This document shows positions 19,100 to 31,016 of a DNA stretch of 64,000 nt, in pieces. Position 1 is the stretch's first letter, and each line of letters starts with the position of its first letter. Both the position numbers and the translations under genes were made by a program. Source of the DNA: Bifidobacterium callitrichos DSM 23973 (GTDB lineage: Bacteria; Actinomycetota; Actinomycetes; Actinomycetales; Bifidobacteriaceae); the NCBI RefSeq assembly GCF_000741175.1, contig NZ_JGYS01000006.1:108334-172333 (forward strand). The letters are read 5' to 3'. The notes beneath the pieces are model-generated. The model was not told the origin of the DNA. It saw only the letters and a list, made by a program, of their open reading frames with translations, and did no database searches.

Positions 19100-19750
19100 A
19101 TGTCGCAAAGGAACGATTGCAAGGCTCTGCTGGGCAAGAAGATCGGCATGTCTCAGGTCTGGGACGAGAACGGTTTCTTCGTCCCCGTCACGCTGGTGGA
19201 CGTTTCCACCAACGTGATCACGGCCATCAAGACCGATGAGACCGACGGCTACACCGCCGTCCAGATCGGCTACGGCCAGATCGATCCGACCAAGGTGACC
19301 AAGCCGCTCGCCGGCCACTTCGCCAAGGCCGGTGTCACCCCCCGTCGTCACCTCGTCGAGGTGCGCGAGGACAACGCCACCGAGTACACGGTCGGTCAGG
19401 AACTGACCGCCGAGCTCTTCGCCGAGGGTACCGAGGTCGATGTGACCGGCACTACCAAAGGCAAGGGCTTCGCTGGCACCATCAAGCGCTGGGGCTTCAA
19501 GTCCTACCGCCGTTCCCACGGCTCTCACAAGAACGAGCGTCGCCCCGGTTCCGTCGGCGCGTGCGCTACCCCGGGCCGTATCCTCAAGGGCAAGCGTATG
19601 GCCGGCCGCATGGGTCATGTGACCGCCACCGCGCAGAACCTCACCGTCGTCTCCGCTGATGTCGAGAACGGCATCCTCGCCATCAAGGGCGCCATTCCGG
19701 GCCCGAAGGGCGGCATCGTTCTCGTCCGTTCTGCGGTGAAGGGAGCCTGA
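19100..19750 (+). CDS. rplC: 50S ribosomal protein uL3
   Basis: 216 residues. The [17 protein letters not shown] loop and the [19 protein letters not shown] segment reach toward the peptidyl transferase centre in this family. The ATG follows GGAGGG. Six bases separate it from rplD, so the two are translationally coupled. Confidence 0.98.
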   Translation: MSQRNDCKALLGKKIGMSQVWDENGFFVPVTLVDVSTNVITAIKTDETDGYTAVQIGYGQIDPTKVTKPLAGHFAKAGVTPRRHLVEVREDNATEYTVGQELTAELFAEGTEVDVTGTTKGKGFAGTIKRWGFKSYRRSHGSHKNERRPGSVGACATPGRILKGKRMAGRMGHVTATAQNLTVVSADVENGILAIKGAIPGPKGGIVLVRSAVKGA

Positions 19751-19756
19751 TAAACC

Positions 19757-20416
19757 ATGGCAAACGTTACTCTGAACGTCACTGACAACGCCGGCCAGAA
19801 CGCGGGCACCGTCGAGGCCCCGGCCGAGCTCTTCGGCATCTCCGCCGAGGACGTGCAGGCGCACGTCCCGCTGATCCACCAGGTCGTCGTGGCCCAGCTG
19901 GCCGCTGCCCGTCAGGGCACCCACGCCACCAAGACCCGCGCCAACGTTTCCGGCGGCGGCAAGAAGCCGTGGAAGCAGAAGGGCACCGGTCGTGCTCGTC
20001 AGGGCTCCATCCGCGCGCCGCAGTGGTACCACGGTGGTGTCGTGTTCGGCCCGCAGCCGCGCAACTACGCGCAGCGCACCCCGAAGAAGATGAAGGCCGC
20101 CGCTCTGCGCTACGTGCTGTCCGACCGCTTCAACGCCGGTCGCGTCGCCGTGGTCGACTTCGGCATCGGTGAGACCCCGTCCACCAAGGCCGCCGTCGCC
20201 GCTCTGACTCCGGTCACCAACGACAAGTTCACCACCGTCGTGTTCACCCGCGACAACGTGAACGAGTGGCTGTCCGTGCGCAACATCCCGACCGTTCATC
20301 CGATTTTCGTCGATCAGCTCAACACGTACGACGTGGTCACCGCGCAGTACGTCGTCTTCACCAAGGAGGCCCTCGAGGCCTTCGTCGCGGCGAAGACCGA
20401 GCCGAAGGAGGCCTGA
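19757..20416 (+). CDS. rplD: 50S ribosomal protein uL4
   Basis: 219 residues. The extended loop reads [22 protein letters not shown], the part that lines the exit tunnel. The bacterial S10 operon is often autoregulated by uL4 binding to its leader, but no such structure is proven here. Confidence 0.98.
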   Translation: MANVTLNVTDNAGQNAGTVEAPAELFGISAEDVQAHVPLIHQVVVAQLAAARQGTHATKTRANVSGGGKKPWKQKGTGRARQGSIRAPQWYHGGVVFGPQPRNYAQRTPKKMKAAALRYVLSDRFNAGRVAVVDFGIGETPSTKAAVAALTPVTNDKFTTVVFTRDNVNEWLSVRNIPTVHPIFVDQLNTYDVVTAQYVVFTKEALEAFVAAKTEPKEA

Positions 20417-20421
20417 TTTTC

Positions 20422-20718
20422 ATGGTCGCTATTCACAAGCCGGCACACGACGTCATCCTTAAGCCCGTCGTCTCCGAGAAGAGCTACGCCAACTCCGATC
20501 GCGGCCAGTACACCTTCGTGGTGGCCCCGTCCGCGAACAAGGTGCAGATCAAGCAGGCTATCGAAGAGATCTTCAATGTCAAGGTGACGAGCGTCAACAC
20601 CCTCAACCGCGCTGGCAAGAAGCAGCGCACCCGCACCGGTTTCGGCCGTCGCGTCAACGAGAAGCGCGCGATCGTGACCGTCGCCGAGGGTCAGACGATC
20701 GACATCTTCGGTAACTGA
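20422..20718 (+). CDS. rplW: 50S ribosomal protein uL23
   Basis: 98 residues from the ATG 5 nt after the rplD stop ([20 protein letters not shown]). This protein lies at the tunnel exit and is the docking site for trigger factor and SRP. The open frame extends further upstream inside rplD, but only this start gives the family N-terminus. Confidence 0.97.
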   Translation: MVAIHKPAHDVILKPVVSEKSYANSDRGQYTFVVAPSANKVQIKQAIEEIFNVKVTSVNTLNRAGKKQRTRTGFGRRVNEKRAIVTVAEGQTIDIFGN

Positions 20719-20754
20719 AGGCTAGCCGAGAAAAGTTAAAGGAAGAACTATATT

Positions 20755-21585
20755 ATGGCTATCCGCGTTTATAAGCCGACGACCGCAGGCCGCCGTAACG
20801 CGTCCGTCTCGGACTTCGCCGAGATCACGCGCTCCACGCCTGAGAAGTCGCTGGTTCGCAAGCTGTCCAAGACCGGTGGTCGCAACTCCTACGGCCGCAT
20901 GACCTCCCGCCACCGCGGCGGTGGCCACAAGCGCCAGTACCGTCTCATCGACTTCCGTCGTTGGGACAAGGACGGCGTGCCCGCCAAGGTCGCCCACATC
21001 GAGTACGACCCGAACCGTACCGCCAACATCGCCCTCCTGCACTACGCCGATGGCGAGAAGCGTTACATCATCGCGCCGAAGGGCATCAAGCAGGGTGACG
21101 TCATCGAGACCGGCGCCCAGGCCGATATCAAGCCGGGCAACAACCTGCCGCTGAGGAACATCCCGACCGGTACCATCGTGCACGCGATCGAGCTCCGCCC
21201 GCTGGGTGGCGCCAAGATCGCCCGCTCCGCCGGTGCCGCCGTTCAGCTCGTCGCCAAGGACGGTGCGTACGCCCAGCTGCGTATGCCGTCCGGTGAGATC
21301 CGCAACGTCGACGCGCGCTGTCGCGCCACCGTCGGCGAGGTCGGCAACGAGGACCACGCCAACGTCCAGCTCGGCAAGGCCGGTCGCGCTCGTTGGATGG
21401 GCAAGCGCCCGATCACCCGTGGTGAGTCCATGAACCCGGTCGACCACCCGCACGGCGGTCGTACCCGCGGTGGCAAGCCGCCGGTTTCCCCGTGGGGCAA
21501 GGGCGAGGTTCGTACTCGTCGTCCGAAGAAGGCCTCGAACAAGATGATTGTTCGTCGTCGTCCGAATGGCAAGAACCGCAAGTAA
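20755..21585 (+). CDS. rplB: 50S ribosomal protein uL2
   Basis: 276 residues. The near-universal segment [20 protein letters not shown] with the conserved His residues is present, as is the basic C-terminus. GGAAGAA precedes the ATG. It is essential for subunit association and peptidyl transfer. Confidence 0.98.
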   Translation: MAIRVYKPTTAGRRNASVSDFAEITRSTPEKSLVRKLSKTGGRNSYGRMTSRHRGGGHKRQYRLIDFRRWDKDGVPAKVAHIEYDPNRTANIALLHYADGEKRYIIAPKGIKQGDVIETGAQADIKPGNNLPLRNIPTGTIVHAIELRPLGGAKIARSAGAAVQLVAKDGAYAQLRMPSGEIRNVDARCRATVGEVGNEDHANVQLGKAGRARWMGKRPITRGESMNPVDHPHGGRTRGGKPPVSPWGKGEVRTRRPKKASNKMIVRRRPNGKNRK

Positions 21586-21600
21586 GGAAGATTCGAAGAG

Positions 21601-21879
21601 ATGACTCGTAGCATCAAGAAGGGCCCCTTCGTCGACGCCCACTTGCAGAAGAAGGTCGACGAGCAGAACGAGAAGGGCACCAAGAACGTCATCAAGACGT
21701 GGTCCCGCCGTTCGATGATCACCCCCGATTTCATCGGCCACACGTTCGCTGTTCACGATGGTCGCAAGCACGTCCCGGTGTTCGTCACCGAGGCGATGGT
21801 CGGCCACAAGCTCGGTGAGTTCGCCCCCACGAAGACCTTCAAGGGTCACGTGAAGGACGACAAGAAGGCCCGCCGCTAA
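21601..21879 (+). CDS. rpsS: 30S ribosomal protein uS19
   Basis: 92 residues beginning [18 protein letters not shown], with [21 protein letters not shown]. It sits in the 30S head with uS13. The gap to rplB is 15 bp. Confidence 0.98.
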   Translation: MTRSIKKGPFVDAHLQKKVDEQNEKGTKNVIKTWSRRSMITPDFIGHTFAVHDGRKHVPVFVTEAMVGHKLGEFAPTKTFKGHVKDDKKARR

Positions 21880-21894
21880 AGGAGAGCATGACTT

Positions 21895-22254
21895 ATGGAA
21901 GCTAAAGCAATCGCTCGTCACGTCCGCGTGACGCCGCGCAAGGCTCGTCGCATGGTCAACCTCATCCGAGGCAAGCAGGCGACCGAAGCCGTCACCATTC
22001 TGAAGTTCGCCCCTCAGGACGCGTCCCTGCCGGTTCGCAAGGTCCTCGAGAGCGCGATCGCCAACGCTCGTTTCCAGGCCGATAAGGCCGGCGAGCCGTT
22101 CCGCGAGAACGACCTGTTCATCAAGGAGACCTACGTGGACGAAGGCGTGACGCTCAAGCGTTTCCGCGCCCGCGCCCAGGGCCGTGCCGCTCGCATCAAC
22201 AAGCGCACGAGCCACATCACGGTCGTCGTCGCCAACAAGGAAGGAGCCCGCTAA
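21895..22254 (+). CDS. rplV: 50S ribosomal protein uL22
   Basis: 119 residues. The hairpin segment near the C-terminus ([20 protein letters not shown]) forms the exit-tunnel constriction in this family, where macrolide-resistance mutations often map. It ends 2 bp before rpsC. Confidence 0.98.
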   Translation: MEAKAIARHVRVTPRKARRMVNLIRGKQATEAVTILKFAPQDASLPVRKVLESAIANARFQADKAGEPFRENDLFIKETYVDEGVTLKRFRARAQGRAARINKRTSHITVVVANKEGAR

Positions 22255-22256
22255 AG

Positions 22257-23060
22257 ATGGGTCAGAAGATCAATCCGTTTGGCTACCGTCTTGGCATCAC
22301 TGAGAACCACCGCTCCAAGTGGTTCTCCGACTCCAACAAGGCCGGCGAGCGTTACTCCGACTTCGTGCTTGAGGACGACAAGATCCGCAAGGAGATGAAC
22401 AAGGACCTCGAGCGTGCCGGTGTGAGCAAGATCGTCATCGAGCGCACCCGTGACCGCGTCCGCGTCGACATCCACACCGCCCGTCCGGGCATCGTGATCG
22501 GTCGTCGTGGCGCCGAGGCCGAGAAGGTCCGCGCCAAGCTCGAGAAGCTGACCGGCAAGCAGGTCCAGCTCAACATCTTCGAGGTCAAGAACGCCGCGCT
22601 GGACGCCCAGCTCGTCGCTCAGGGCATCGCGGAGCAGCTGACCAACCGCGTCACCTTCCGTCGCGCCATGCGCAAGGCCCAGCAGGACGCCATGCGCGCC
22701 GGTGCCAAGGGTATCCGCATCAAGCTCTCCGGCCGCCTCGGCGGTGCGGAAATGAGCCGTTCCGAGTTCTACCGTGAGGGCCGCGTTCCGCTGCAGACCC
22801 TCCGCGCCCTGATCGACTACGGCTTCTTCGAGGCCAAGACCACCTACGGCCGCATCGGCGTCAAGGTGTGGATCTACAAGGGCGATATGACCGAAAGCGA
22901 GTTCGAGGAGCAGCAGGCTCAGCAGAACAACCGCCCCGGCCGTCGTGGCGATCGTCGTCCGCGCCGTGGCAACCGTAACGCTGGTGCCGGCCGTCAGCAG
23001 GCTGAGGCTCCGAAGGCCGAAGCCGCCGAGGCTCCCGCCGCCACGGAAACGAAGGAGTGA
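22257..23060 (+). CDS. rpsC: 30S ribosomal protein uS3
   Basis: 267 residues. The KH domain has the [16 protein letters not shown] loop. After the conserved C-terminal domain there is a tail of about 45 residues, first Arg/Gly/Gln-rich and then Ala/Glu/Pro-rich, longer than in E. coli (233). Such tails recur in uS5 and bL17 of this array. Confidence 0.98.
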   Translation: MGQKINPFGYRLGITENHRSKWFSDSNKAGERYSDFVLEDDKIRKEMNKDLERAGVSKIVIERTRDRVRVDIHTARPGIVIGRRGAEAEKVRAKLEKLTGKQVQLNIFEVKNAALDAQLVAQGIAEQLTNRVTFRRAMRKAQQDAMRAGAKGIRIKLSGRLGGAEMSRSEFYREGRVPLQTLRALIDYGFFEAKTTYGRIGVKVWIYKGDMTESEFEEQQAQQNNRPGRRGDRRPRRGNRNAGAGRQQAEAPKAEAAEAPAATETKE

Positions 23061-23066
23061 GCAAGA

Positions 23067-23486
23067 ATGCTTATCCCAAAGAGGACCAAGTACCGCAAGC
23101 AGCATCGTCCGGTCCGTTCTGGCATGTCCAAGGGCGGCAACGAGATCAACTTCGGTGATTACGGCATCCAGGCGCTGGCCCCGGCCTACGTGACCAACCG
23201 CCAGATCGAGGCCGCGCGTATCGCCATGACCCGCTACATCAAGCGTGGTGGCCGCGTGTGGATCACGATCTTCCCGGATCGCCCGCTGACCAAGCACGCC
23301 CTCGGTGCCCGAATGGGTTCCGGTAAGGGTACGCCTGAGTTCTGGATCGCTAACATCCACCCCGGTCGCGTCATGTTCGAGATCGGTGGTGTGTCCGAGG
23401 ATGTCGCACGCGAGGCTCTTCGCCGCGCCATCGATAAGCTCCCCATGAAGTGCCGTGTGATTGCTCGTGAAGGCGGTGACATCTGA
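23067..23486 (+). CDS. rplP: 50S ribosomal protein uL16
   Basis: 139 residues beginning [14 protein letters not shown], with [21 protein letters not shown]. It organises the A site of the large subunit. It is separated from rpmC by a single base. Confidence 0.98.
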   Translation: MLIPKRTKYRKQHRPVRSGMSKGGNEINFGDYGIQALAPAYVTNRQIEAARIAMTRYIKRGGRVWITIFPDRPLTKHALGARMGSGKGTPEFWIANIHPGRVMFEIGGVSEDVAREALRRAIDKLPMKCRVIAREGGDI

Positions 23487-23487
23487 T

Positions 23488-23742
23488 ATGGCAGTCGGAA
23501 CCGAAGAGTACTCCATCAAGAACCTCAATGAGAAGACCAACGCGGATATCGAGGGCTTCCTGAAGAAGTCCAAGGAAGAGCTGTTCAACCTGCGCTTCCA
23601 GCACGCGACCGGTCAGCTCGAGAACACCGCCCGCCTCAAGGCTGTCAAGCGTGACATCGCCCGCATGTACACCGTGCTGCGCGAACGTCAGCTCGGCATC
23701 ACCGTTGAGCCGGCCGCCACTGAAACCGCTAAGGAGAAGTGA
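23488..23742 (+). CDS. rpmC: 50S ribosomal protein uL29
   Basis: 84 residues from the ATG directly after the rplP stop. The core motif is [20 protein letters not shown], followed by [13 protein letters not shown]. It has short N- and C-terminal extensions relative to the 63-residue E. coli protein. Confidence 0.95.
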   Translation: MAVGTEEYSIKNLNEKTNADIEGFLKKSKEELFNLRFQHATGQLENTARLKAVKRDIARMYTVLRERQLGITVEPAATETAKEK

Positions 23743-23744
23743 TC

Positions 23745-24005
23745 ATGGCTGAAGAGCGTAACTTCCGCAAGGTTCGTCGCGGTTACGTCGTGTCCGATAC
23801 CATGGACAAGACCATCACCGTCGAGCTCGAGAAGCGTTCGACCCACCCGCTGTACGGCAAGGTCGTCCGCACCACCAAGAAGGTCAAGGTCCATGATGAA
23901 CACAACGAGGCCCAGATTGGCGACCTCGTGAGTATTATGGAGACTCGGCCTCTGAGCAAGACCAAGCGTTGGCGTCTCGAATCCATCATCGAGCGCGCCA
24001 AGTAA
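23745..24005 (+). CDS. rpsQ: 30S ribosomal protein uS17
   Basis: 86 residues beginning [18 protein letters not shown]. It includes the OB-fold motif [18 protein letters not shown] and the C-terminal [18 protein letters not shown] overlapping the rpmC stop at 23739 would add two residues, but the ATG has the better spacing to AAGGAG. Confidence 0.96.
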   Translation: MAEERNFRKVRRGYVVSDTMDKTITVELEKRSTHPLYGKVVRTTKKVKVHDEHNEAQIGDLVSIMETRPLSKTKRWRLESIIERAK

Positions 24006-24030
24006 AACAAGTTCGGCAAGGCTCGCCGTC

Positions 24031-24085
24031 CACCGGGCGCGGTATGAATAGGTATTCTGTGCTTATTCCTCTACCGCGCCCGGTG
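24031..24085 (+). terminator. Long hairpin between rpsQ and rplN (S10/spc boundary)
   Basis: CACCGGGCGCGGTA (24031-24044) pairs perfectly with TACCGCGCCCGGTG (24072-24085). The 27-nt loop can extend the stem with GAATA/TATTC-type pairs. There is no T-run. It marks the boundary of the S10 and spc segments and could be a terminator, attenuator or protein-binding site. Confidence 0.6.
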
Positions 24086-24118
24086 TGCGGGGAGAACCAG
24101 CTCGGCTAAGGAGAATCA

Positions 24119-24487
24119 ATGATTCAGCAGGAAACGCGGCTTCATGTCGCCGACAACACGGGTGCCAAGGAACTCCTTGCCATTCGCGTGCTCGGTGGTT
24201 CGAAGCGACGCTATGCCGGCCTGGGCGACGTGATCGTCGCCTCGGTCAAGGACGCGATCCCTGGCGGATCGGTCAAGAAGGGCGACGTGGTCAAGGCCGT
24301 CGTCGTCCGTACCGTCAAGGAGTACCGTCGTGTTGACGGCTCCTACATCAAGTTCGACGAGAACGCCGCCGTCATTCTCGGCTCCGGCCGTGAACCGAAG
24401 GGCACTCGTATTTTCGGACCGATTGCTCGTGAGCTGCGCGACAAGCGCTTCATGCGCATCGTGTCCCTCGCCCCGGAGGTGATCTGA
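24119..24487 (+). CDS. rplN: 50S ribosomal protein uL14
   Basis: 122 residues beginning [20 protein letters not shown]. It carries the [24 protein letters not shown] C-terminus (here [14 protein letters not shown]). First gene after the boundary hairpin, preceded by AAGGAGAA. Confidence 0.98.
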   Translation: MIQQETRLHVADNTGAKELLAIRVLGGSKRRYAGLGDVIVASVKDAIPGGSVKKGDVVKAVVVRTVKEYRRVDGSYIKFDENAAVILGSGREPKGTRIFGPIARELRDKRFMRIVSLAPEVI

Positions 24488-24489
24488 CA

Positions 24490-24825
24490 ATGGCAGCCAA
24501 GATCAAGGCTGGCGACCAGGTGAAGGTCATCCGCGGTAAGGACCGCGGCAAGGAGGGCACCGTCAAGCGCGTGCTGTCCGATGACCGCCTGATCGTCGAA
24601 GGCGTTCAGATCGTCAAGAAGCACGTTCGCGCGACCCAGCAGGGTCAGCAGTCCGGCATCGTCTCCACCGAGGCCCCGATCCATCGCTCCAACGTGATGG
24701 TCATCGACCCGGAGACCAAGCAGCCGACCCGCGTGGGCATCGTCGTGAAGGAAGAGGCGCGTGACGGCAAGGTCAAGACCGTGCGCGTGCGCGTCGCCAA
24801 GAAGTCCGGAAAGGAGCTGGCATGA
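24490..24825 (+). CDS. rplX: 50S ribosomal protein uL24
   Basis: 111 residues. The KOW motif lies at the N-terminus ([19 protein letters not shown]). It is an assembly initiator of the large subunit. Its stop overlaps the rplE start by 4 nt (ATGA). Confidence 0.97.
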   Translation: MAAKIKAGDQVKVIRGKDRGKEGTVKRVLSDDRLIVEGVQIVKKHVRATQQGQQSGIVSTEAPIHRSNVMVIDPETKQPTRVGIVVKEEARDGKVKTVRVRVAKKSGKELA

Positions 24826-25397
24826 CCGACACCACTACCGTCGAAGCGCCGGCCACCCCGCGCTTGAAGGTGCAGTACAACGAGCAGATCATCCCTGAGC
24901 TCGAGAAGGAGTTCAAGTACTCCAACCCGATGCAGGTCGCTCGTGTGCAGAAGGTCGTCGTCTCCATGGGCGTCGGCGCTGCAGCGCGTGACTCCAAGCT
25001 CATCGAGGGCGCCGTCAAGGACCTCACCCTGATCACCGGCCAGAAGCCGAAGATCACGAAGGCCAAGAAGTCCGTCGCGCAGTTCCACCTGCGTGAGGGC
25101 CAGGCCATCGGCGCGTACGTCACCCTGCGTGGCGAGCGCATGTGGGAGTTCCTCGATCGTCTTCTGACGCTGGCTCTGCCGCGTATCCGCGACTTCCGCG
25201 GTATCAACGGCCACCAGTTCGATGGTCAGGGCAACTACAACTTCGGTCTCACCGAGCAGTCCATGTTCCACGAGATCGATCCCGACTCGATCGATCACCA
25301 GCGCGGTATGGACATCACCGTGGTGACCAGCACCAAGGATGACAAGGAAGCTTACGCTCTGCTGAAGCACCTTGGCTTCCCCTTCAAGGAGAACTGA
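24822..25397 (+). CDS. rplE: 50S ribosomal protein uL5
   Basis: 191 residues with the 5S rRNA-binding pattern, including [21 protein letters not shown] and [20 protein letters not shown]. An N-terminal extension of about 12 residues precedes the family core. It begins inside the rplX stop, so translation is coupled. Confidence 0.98.
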   Translation: MTDTTTVEAPATPRLKVQYNEQIIPELEKEFKYSNPMQVARVQKVVVSMGVGAAARDSKLIEGAVKDLTLITGQKPKITKAKKSVAQFHLREGQAIGAYVTLRGERMWEFLDRLLTLALPRIRDFRGINGHQFDGQGNYNFGLTEQSMFHEIDPDSIDHQRGMDITVVTSTKDDKEAYALLKHLGFPFKEN

Positions 25398-25398
25398 T

Positions 25399-25584
25399 AT
25401 GGCAAAAACCGCTCTTAAGAACAAGGCGGCCGGCAAGCCGAAGTTCAAGGTGCGTGCCTACACGCGCTGCCAGGTCTGCGGTCGTCCTCATTCCGTGTAC
25501 CGTAAGTTCGGCCTATGCCGCATCTGCCTTCGTGAGAAGGCCCACCGCGGCGAGCTCCCCGGCGTTACGAAGTCCAGTTGGTAA
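25399..25584 (+). CDS. rpsN: 30S ribosomal protein uS14, zinc-binding type
   Basis: 61 residues with the zinc ribbon CQVCGRPH...CRIC, the C+ form typical of actinobacteria. The start is the ATG 1 nt after the rplE stop. Many actinobacteria also carry a zinc-free copy elsewhere under Zur control. None lies in this window. Confidence 0.97.
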   Translation: MAKTALKNKAAGKPKFKVRAYTRCQVCGRPHSVYRKFGLCRICLREKAHRGELPGVTKSSW

Positions 25585-25604
25585 ACATCGACGCTGAAGG
25601 TCCG

Positions 25605-25640
25605 CGGCCTAGCTCCCGATAGGGGAGCGGGCGGCGGAAA
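25605..25640 (+). promoter_or_regulatory. Hairpin between rpsN and rpsH
   Basis: GCTCCC (25612-25617) pairs with GGGAGC (25623-25628), extended by CCGC/GCGG flanks. Its position suggests a control or processing site, possibly for uS8, which regulates the spc operon in other bacteria. This is inference. Confidence 0.35.
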
Positions 25641-25667
25641 CCACGGCGAGAAAGGGCACTAGCCCAC

Positions 25668-26066
25668 ATGACAATGACAGATCCGATCGCAGACATGCTG
25701 ACGCGTCTGCGTAATGCGAGCGCGGCGAAGCACGAGACCGTGGATATGCCGTACTCCAAGTTCAAGGCGAACATCGCCGAGATCCTCAAGCGCGAAGGCT
25801 ACATCAAGGACTTCACCGCGAAGGAGGCCAGGGTCGGTCAGACCCTCGAGGTCACCCTCAAGTACGGCCCCAACGGCGAACGCTCCATCCAGGGCATCAA
25901 GCGCATTTCCAAGCCGGGCCTGCGTCGCTACGCCAAGTCCGACTCTCTGCCGATGCCGCTCGGCGGCCTTGGCATCGCCATCATCTCGACCTCGTCGGGA
26001 CTGCTGACCCAGAAGGAATGCCTCGATCGAGGCATCGGCGGCGAGATCGTCGCCTACGTGTGGTGA
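25668..26066 (+). CDS. rpsH: 30S ribosomal protein uS8
   Basis: 132 residues, [17 protein letters not shown], ending with the conserved [29 protein letters not shown] is the RNA-binding C-terminal region. The ATG at 25674 is an alternative start two codons in. It binds 16S rRNA helix 21 and is often a translational repressor of the spc operon. Confidence 0.97.
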   Translation: MTMTDPIADMLTRLRNASAAKHETVDMPYSKFKANIAEILKREGYIKDFTAKEARVGQTLEVTLKYGPNGERSIQGIKRISKPGLRRYAKSDSLPMPLGGLGIAIISTSSGLLTQKECLDRGIGGEIVAYVW

Positions 26067-26083
26067 GAAAGGAGAGCTGACAC

Positions 26084-26623
26084 ATGGCATCGCATATTGG
26101 TAAGCTCCCCATCGCCATCCCCGCTGGCGTTGAGGTCAAGATCGACGGTCAGAACTTCGAGGCCAAGGGCGCCAAGGGTTCCGACTCCTACGTCCTGCCT
26201 GAGGGCATCACCGCGGCCGTCGAGGGCAACGAGATCATCGTTACCGCTGGCGACGACCTGCGTCCGACCCGTGCCAAGCACGGTCTGGCTCGCTCCATCA
26301 TGGCCGGCATGGTCAAGGGCGTTCACGATGGCTACTCCAAGACTCTTGAGATCGTCGGCACCGGTTACCGCGCCGTCGCCAAGGGCCAGGGCATCGAGTT
26401 CTTCCTCGGCTACTCGCACACCATCACCATCAACCCGCCTGAGGGCATCACGCTCAAGGTGACCGACCCGACCCACGTGGTCGTCGAGGGCACCGACAAG
26501 CAGTCCGTTGGTCAGGTCGCCGCGAACATCCGCAAGCTGCGCGCTCCGGAACCCTACAAGGGCAAGGGTGTGAAGTACGCCGACGAGCATATTCTGCGCA
26601 AGGCTGGAAAGGCTGGTAAGTGA
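26084..26623 (+). CDS. rplF: 50S ribosomal protein uL6
   Basis: 179 residues with two alpha/beta repeats. The second carries [30 protein letters not shown], the family signature. GAAAGGAGAG precedes the ATG. Confidence 0.98.
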   Translation: MASHIGKLPIAIPAGVEVKIDGQNFEAKGAKGSDSYVLPEGITAAVEGNEIIVTAGDDLRPTRAKHGLARSIMAGMVKGVHDGYSKTLEIVGTGYRAVAKGQGIEFFLGYSHTITINPPEGITLKVTDPTHVVVEGTDKQSVGQVAANIRKLRAPEPYKGKGVKYADEHILRKAGKAGK

Positions 26624-26624
26624 T

Positions 26625-26996
26625 ATGAGCGTCACTATTTTCGGCAAGGGCAAGAAGGTTGCGCGCCTGCGTCGCCACGCCCGCATCCGCAAGCACATCA
26701 CCGGTACCGCCGAGCGTCCGCGCCTGGTGGTCACCCGTTCCAACCGCCACATGGTTGCTCAGATCGTCGACGACACGCAGGGCAAGACCCTCGTGTCCGC
26801 TTCGACCCTGACCGCCGAGTTCGCCGGTTTCGAGGGCACCAAGGTTGAGGCCGCCAAGAAGGTCGGCGAGCTGATCGCCGAGAAGGCCAAGGCCGCTGGC
26901 ATCGAGGCCGTCGTGTTCGACCGTGGTGGCAACAAGTACACCGGCCGTGTCGCCGCCGTCGCCGAGGGCGCCCGTGAGGGAGGTCTGGCACTGTGA
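26625..26996 (+). CDS. rplR: 50S ribosomal protein uL18
   Basis: 123 residues that bind 5S r[24 protein letters not shown] and [24 protein letters not shown] are conserved. It starts 1 nt after the rplF stop and overlaps rpsE by 4 nt. Confidence 0.97.
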   Translation: MSVTIFGKGKKVARLRRHARIRKHITGTAERPRLVVTRSNRHMVAQIVDDTQGKTLVSASTLTAEFAGFEGTKVEAAKKVGELIAEKAKAAGIEAVVFDRGGNKYTGRVAAVAEGAREGGLAL

Positions 26997-27751
26997 GCGA
27001 AGAAATGAAGGAAACCCAAGTGGCTGAAGAGACTCAGAACACTCAGGCTGCTCCGGCTGAAGAGAACAACGCCAACGACGATCGTCGTGGTGGCCGTCGC
27101 GGCGAGGGCCGTGGTGGCCGTCGCGGTGAGGGCCGTCGTGGTGAGCGTCGCAACCGTCGCGAAGAGAACAAGGGCGATGAGCTCCTCGATCGCGTCGTGA
27201 CGATCAACCGCGTGTCCAAGACCCACAAGGGTGGTCGTACGTTCAGCTTCGCCGCCCTCGTGGTGGTCGGCGACGGCAACGGCACCGTGGGTGTTGGCTA
27301 CGGCAAGTCCCGTGAGGTCCCGGCGGCTATCGCCAAGGGCCAGCTGGATGCCAAGAAGCACATGTTCAGCGTGCCGCGCGTTCGTGGCACCGTTGTTCAC
27401 CCGGTGATCGGTCACGACGCCGCGGGCACCGTCCTGCTGCGCCCGGCCGCCCCCGGTACCGGCGTTATCGCCGGTGGCCCGGTCCGCGCCGTCATGGAGT
27501 GCGCCGGCATCACCGACGTGCTGTCCAAGTCCATGGGCTCGCCGACCGCAATCAACATGGTGCGTGCGACCGTCGACGCCCTCAAGCAGCTTGAGGAGCC
27601 GGAGGAGATCGCCGCCCGTCGTGGCCTTTCCCTCGAGGAAGTCGCTCCGGACGCCCTGCTGCGCTCCCGCGCTCTCGGCATCGCCGAGGCCCGCAAGGCT
27701 CGCGAAGAGGCTCAGGCCGCCAAGGCCGCCGAAGCGAAGGACGGTGAGTGA
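26993..27751 (+). CDS. rpsE: 30S ribosomal protein uS5 with long N-terminal extension
   Basis: 252 residues. The GTG start overlaps the rplR stop. The first 60 residues are Glu/Ala-rich and then a [18 protein letters not shown] Arg/Gly stretch not found in the 166-residue E. coli protein. The core has the dsRNA-binding fold ([20 protein letters not shown]) and the C-terminal [19 protein letters not shown]. An ATG at 27005 is a possible shorter start. Confidence 0.96.
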   Translation: MSEEMKETQVAEETQNTQAAPAEENNANDDRRGGRRGEGRGGRRGEGRRGERRNRREENKGDELLDRVVTINRVSKTHKGGRTFSFAALVVVGDGNGTVGVGYGKSREVPAAIAKGQLDAKKHMFSVPRVRGTVVHPVIGHDAAGTVLLRPAAPGTGVIAGGPVRAVMECAGITDVLSKSMGSPTAINMVRATVDALKQLEEPEEIAARRGLSLEEVAPDALLRSRALGIAEARKAREEAQAAKAAEAKDGE

Positions 27752-27753
27752 GT

Positions 27754-27939
27754 ATGGCCAAGAACCTGAAGATTACGCTGCATCACGGTCTCGTGAACCG
27801 TAAGCCGAACCAGCGCGCTACCGCTCAGACTCTGGGCCTGCGCAAGATCGGTCAGACGGTCGTCCGTGAGGACACCCCGGCCGTGCGTGGCATGGTGAAC
27901 GCTCTGCGTCACCTGGTCACTGTCGAGGAGGTCGACTGA
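27754..27939 (+). CDS. rpmD: 50S ribosomal protein uL30
   Basis: 61 residues, [20 protein letters not shown], with [26 protein letters not shown] two codons earlier overlaps the rpsE stop. The ATG is preferred by homology. Confidence 0.95.
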   Translation: MAKNLKITLHHGLVNRKPNQRATAQTLGLRKIGQTVVREDTPAVRGMVNALRHLVTVEEVD

Positions 27940-27941
27940 TT

Positions 27942-28394
27942 ATGGCAGACAACGAAATCCTGCAGATGCACGATCTGAAGCCTGCCCCGGGCGCCAAGAA
28001 GGACCGCACTCGTGTCGGTCGTGGCGAGGGCTCCAAGGGTAAGACCGCGGGTCGTGGCTTCAAGGGCCAGACCAAGCGCACGAACGTGCGTCCGGGCTTT
28101 GAAGGTGGCCAGCTCCCGCTGTACATGCGCCTTCCGAAGCTCCGTGGCTTCAAGAACCCGTTCCGTACGGTGTTCCAGGTCATCAACATCGCCAAGCTCG
28201 CCGAGATCTTCCCGGAGGGTGGCGAGGTGACGGTTGCCGACCTCGTGGCTAAGGGTGCCGTGCGCGCCAACCAGCCGGTGAAGGTCCTTGGCGAGGGTGA
28301 GACCTCCGCCAAGTTCACGCTCAAGGGCGTGAAGGCCTCCGCTTCCGCCAAGGCCAAGATCGAGGCCGCCGGCGGCAGCATCTCCGAGGACTGA
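27942..28394 (+). CDS. rplO: 50S ribosomal protein uL15
   Basis: 150 residues. Gly/Arg-rich N-terminus ([21 protein letters not shown]) and the [18 protein letters not shown] motif. Last ribosomal gene before a strong terminator. secY then starts from its own promoter. Confidence 0.98.
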   Translation: MADNEILQMHDLKPAPGAKKDRTRVGRGEGSKGKTAGRGFKGQTKRTNVRPGFEGGQLPLYMRLPKLRGFKNPFRTVFQVINIAKLAEIFPEGGEVTVADLVAKGAVRANQPVKVLGEGETSAKFTLKGVKASASAKAKIEAAGGSISED

Positions 28395-28427
28395 TCGCAA
28401 TCGGTTCCGCGGAACACATGATGTGAT

Positions 28428-28475
28428 CAATGACCCCTTCGCCCATCCGGGCGGAGGGGTCATTGTCATATTCCC
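28428..28475 (+). terminator. Terminator after rplO
   Basis: A 17-bp stem (28428-28444 with 28449-28465, one G-U) with a 4-nt loop, followed by TCATATTCC. It should end the S10-spc transcript before secY. Confidence 0.85.
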
Positions 28476-28543
28476 CGATTTGTCATCATGATTTGTCATG
28501 TTCCGTGTCATGTCTCATGTTTTGGGGCCGATGGGCCGGTCCA

Positions 28544-28574
28544 TTGACATTAAGTAGGCACGGTAGGATATGCT
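28544..28574 (+). promoter_or_regulatory. secY promoter
   Basis: A perfect TTGACA (28544-28549) is followed at 17 bp by GATATG (28567) or at 19 bp by TATGCT (28569-28574). It supplies secY-adk after the upstream terminator. Confidence 0.6.
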
Positions 28575-28643
28575 GTTGCGCTAGCGTTCAAAAACGTGCT
28601 TGTATGTGTACGCGCCATGGGGCGCGGTATGGGAGGATTTCAG

Positions 28644-29978
<1,335 letters not shown>

Positions 29979-30047
29979 CACTCGTCTGGCAGATGCCAGT
30001 CGGAGTCATCCGCAATCAACCATTAGGCAACATTAGGAAGGATTGAC

Positions 30048-30614
30048 ATGCGTCTTCTTATCATGGGCCCGCAGGGCGTCGGCAAGGGCACCCAGGCCGC
30101 GCTGCTCGCCGAGCACTACGGCATCCCGGCGATCTCCACCGGCGATATCTTCCGCGCCAACATCAAGGGCAAGACCGAGCTCGGCCTCAAGGTCATCGCC
30201 TACACCGACAAGGGCGAGCTGGTTCCGGACGAGCTGACCAACTCCATCGTCAAGGATCGTCTCGCTCAGGACGATGCGAAGAACGGCTGGATCCTCGACG
30301 GATATCCGCGCAACGCGGCCCAGGTCGAGGCGCTGGATGTCATGCTTGAGGAGCTCGGCACCCCGCTCGATGCCGTTGTGGCGCTTGACGCCGATCACGA
30401 TGTACTGATGCAGCGCATCGCCAAGCGCGCCGAGGAGCAGGGCCGCACCGACGACAACCCGGAGGCCATCGCCAAGCGTCTGGCCACCTATGCCAAGGAG
30501 ACCGCTCCGCTGCTGGACACCTACAAGTCCCGCGGTCAGCTGGTTGAGATCGATGGCGTCGGCGAGATTGACGCGATTCAGGCCAGCATCGTCGCTGCGC
30601 TCGACGCCCGCTGA
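30048..30614 (+). CDS. adk: Adenylate kinase (short, zinc-free form)
   Basis: 188 residues catalysing ATP + AMP to 2 ADP. The P-loop is GPQGVGKGT (residues 7-15). [11 protein letters not shown] and [11 protein letters not shown] are the AMP-site motifs. The LID is short ([19 protein letters not shown]) without the four-residue zinc site of the long form, as usual in actinobacteria. The secY-adk order is common, but map, which often follows, is missing. Confidence 0.97.
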   Translation: MRLLIMGPQGVGKGTQAALLAEHYGIPAISTGDIFRANIKGKTELGLKVIAYTDKGELVPDELTNSIVKDRLAQDDAKNGWILDGYPRNAAQVEALDVMLEELGTPLDAVVALDADHDVLMQRIAKRAEEQGRTDDNPEAIAKRLATYAKETAPLLDTYKSRGQLVEIDGVGEIDAIQASIVAALDAR

Positions 30615-30657
30615 ACATGATGTTCAGCCAGTCGACGGCTGACGACTAGCACATGTC

Positions 30658-30716
30658 ACACACAAGCCGGACATGCGACACACCCATGTGTCGCATGTCC
30701 GGCTTGTGTGTATTCT
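30658..30716 (+). terminator. Perfect 25-bp hairpin between adk and infA
   Basis: 30658-30682 pairs with 30687-30711 without a mismatch around a 4-nt CCCA loop, followed by ATTCTAGTAG. It is unusually long for a terminator. It ends secY-adk and could also be an RNase III processing site. Confidence 0.85.
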
Positions 30717-30776
30717 AGTAGTTTGGTGTGTCTTTGGATACACATGTAATGCAACCGAGGAGTGGAAGCGGGAGTA

Positions 30777-30995
30777 ATGGCAAAAGACGGTGTGATTGAA
30801 GTCGAAGGTAGGGTAGTCGAAGCGCTGCCGAACGCGATGTTCCGCGTTGAACTCGAGAACAAGCACATCGTGCTGGCCACCATCTCCGGCAAGATGAGGA
30901 AGAACTACATCCGAATCCTTCCGCAGGATCGTGTCGTGCTCGAGATGAGCCCGTATGATCTCAACCGCGGACGCATTACGTACCGCTATAAGTAA
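30777..30995 (+). CDS. infA: Translation initiation factor IF-1
   Basis: 72 residues, one S1-type OB fold: [20 protein letters not shown] and [25 protein letters not shown]. The start is the ATG 5 nt after GGGAG. It binds the ribosomal A site during initiation. First gene of the alpha segment. Confidence 0.98.
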   Translation: MAKDGVIEVEGRVVEALPNAMFRVELENKHIVLATISGKMRKNYIRILPQDRVVLEMSPYDLNRGRITYRYK

Positions 30996-31016
30996 AGGTA
31001 CAAGCAAAGGAAAACC

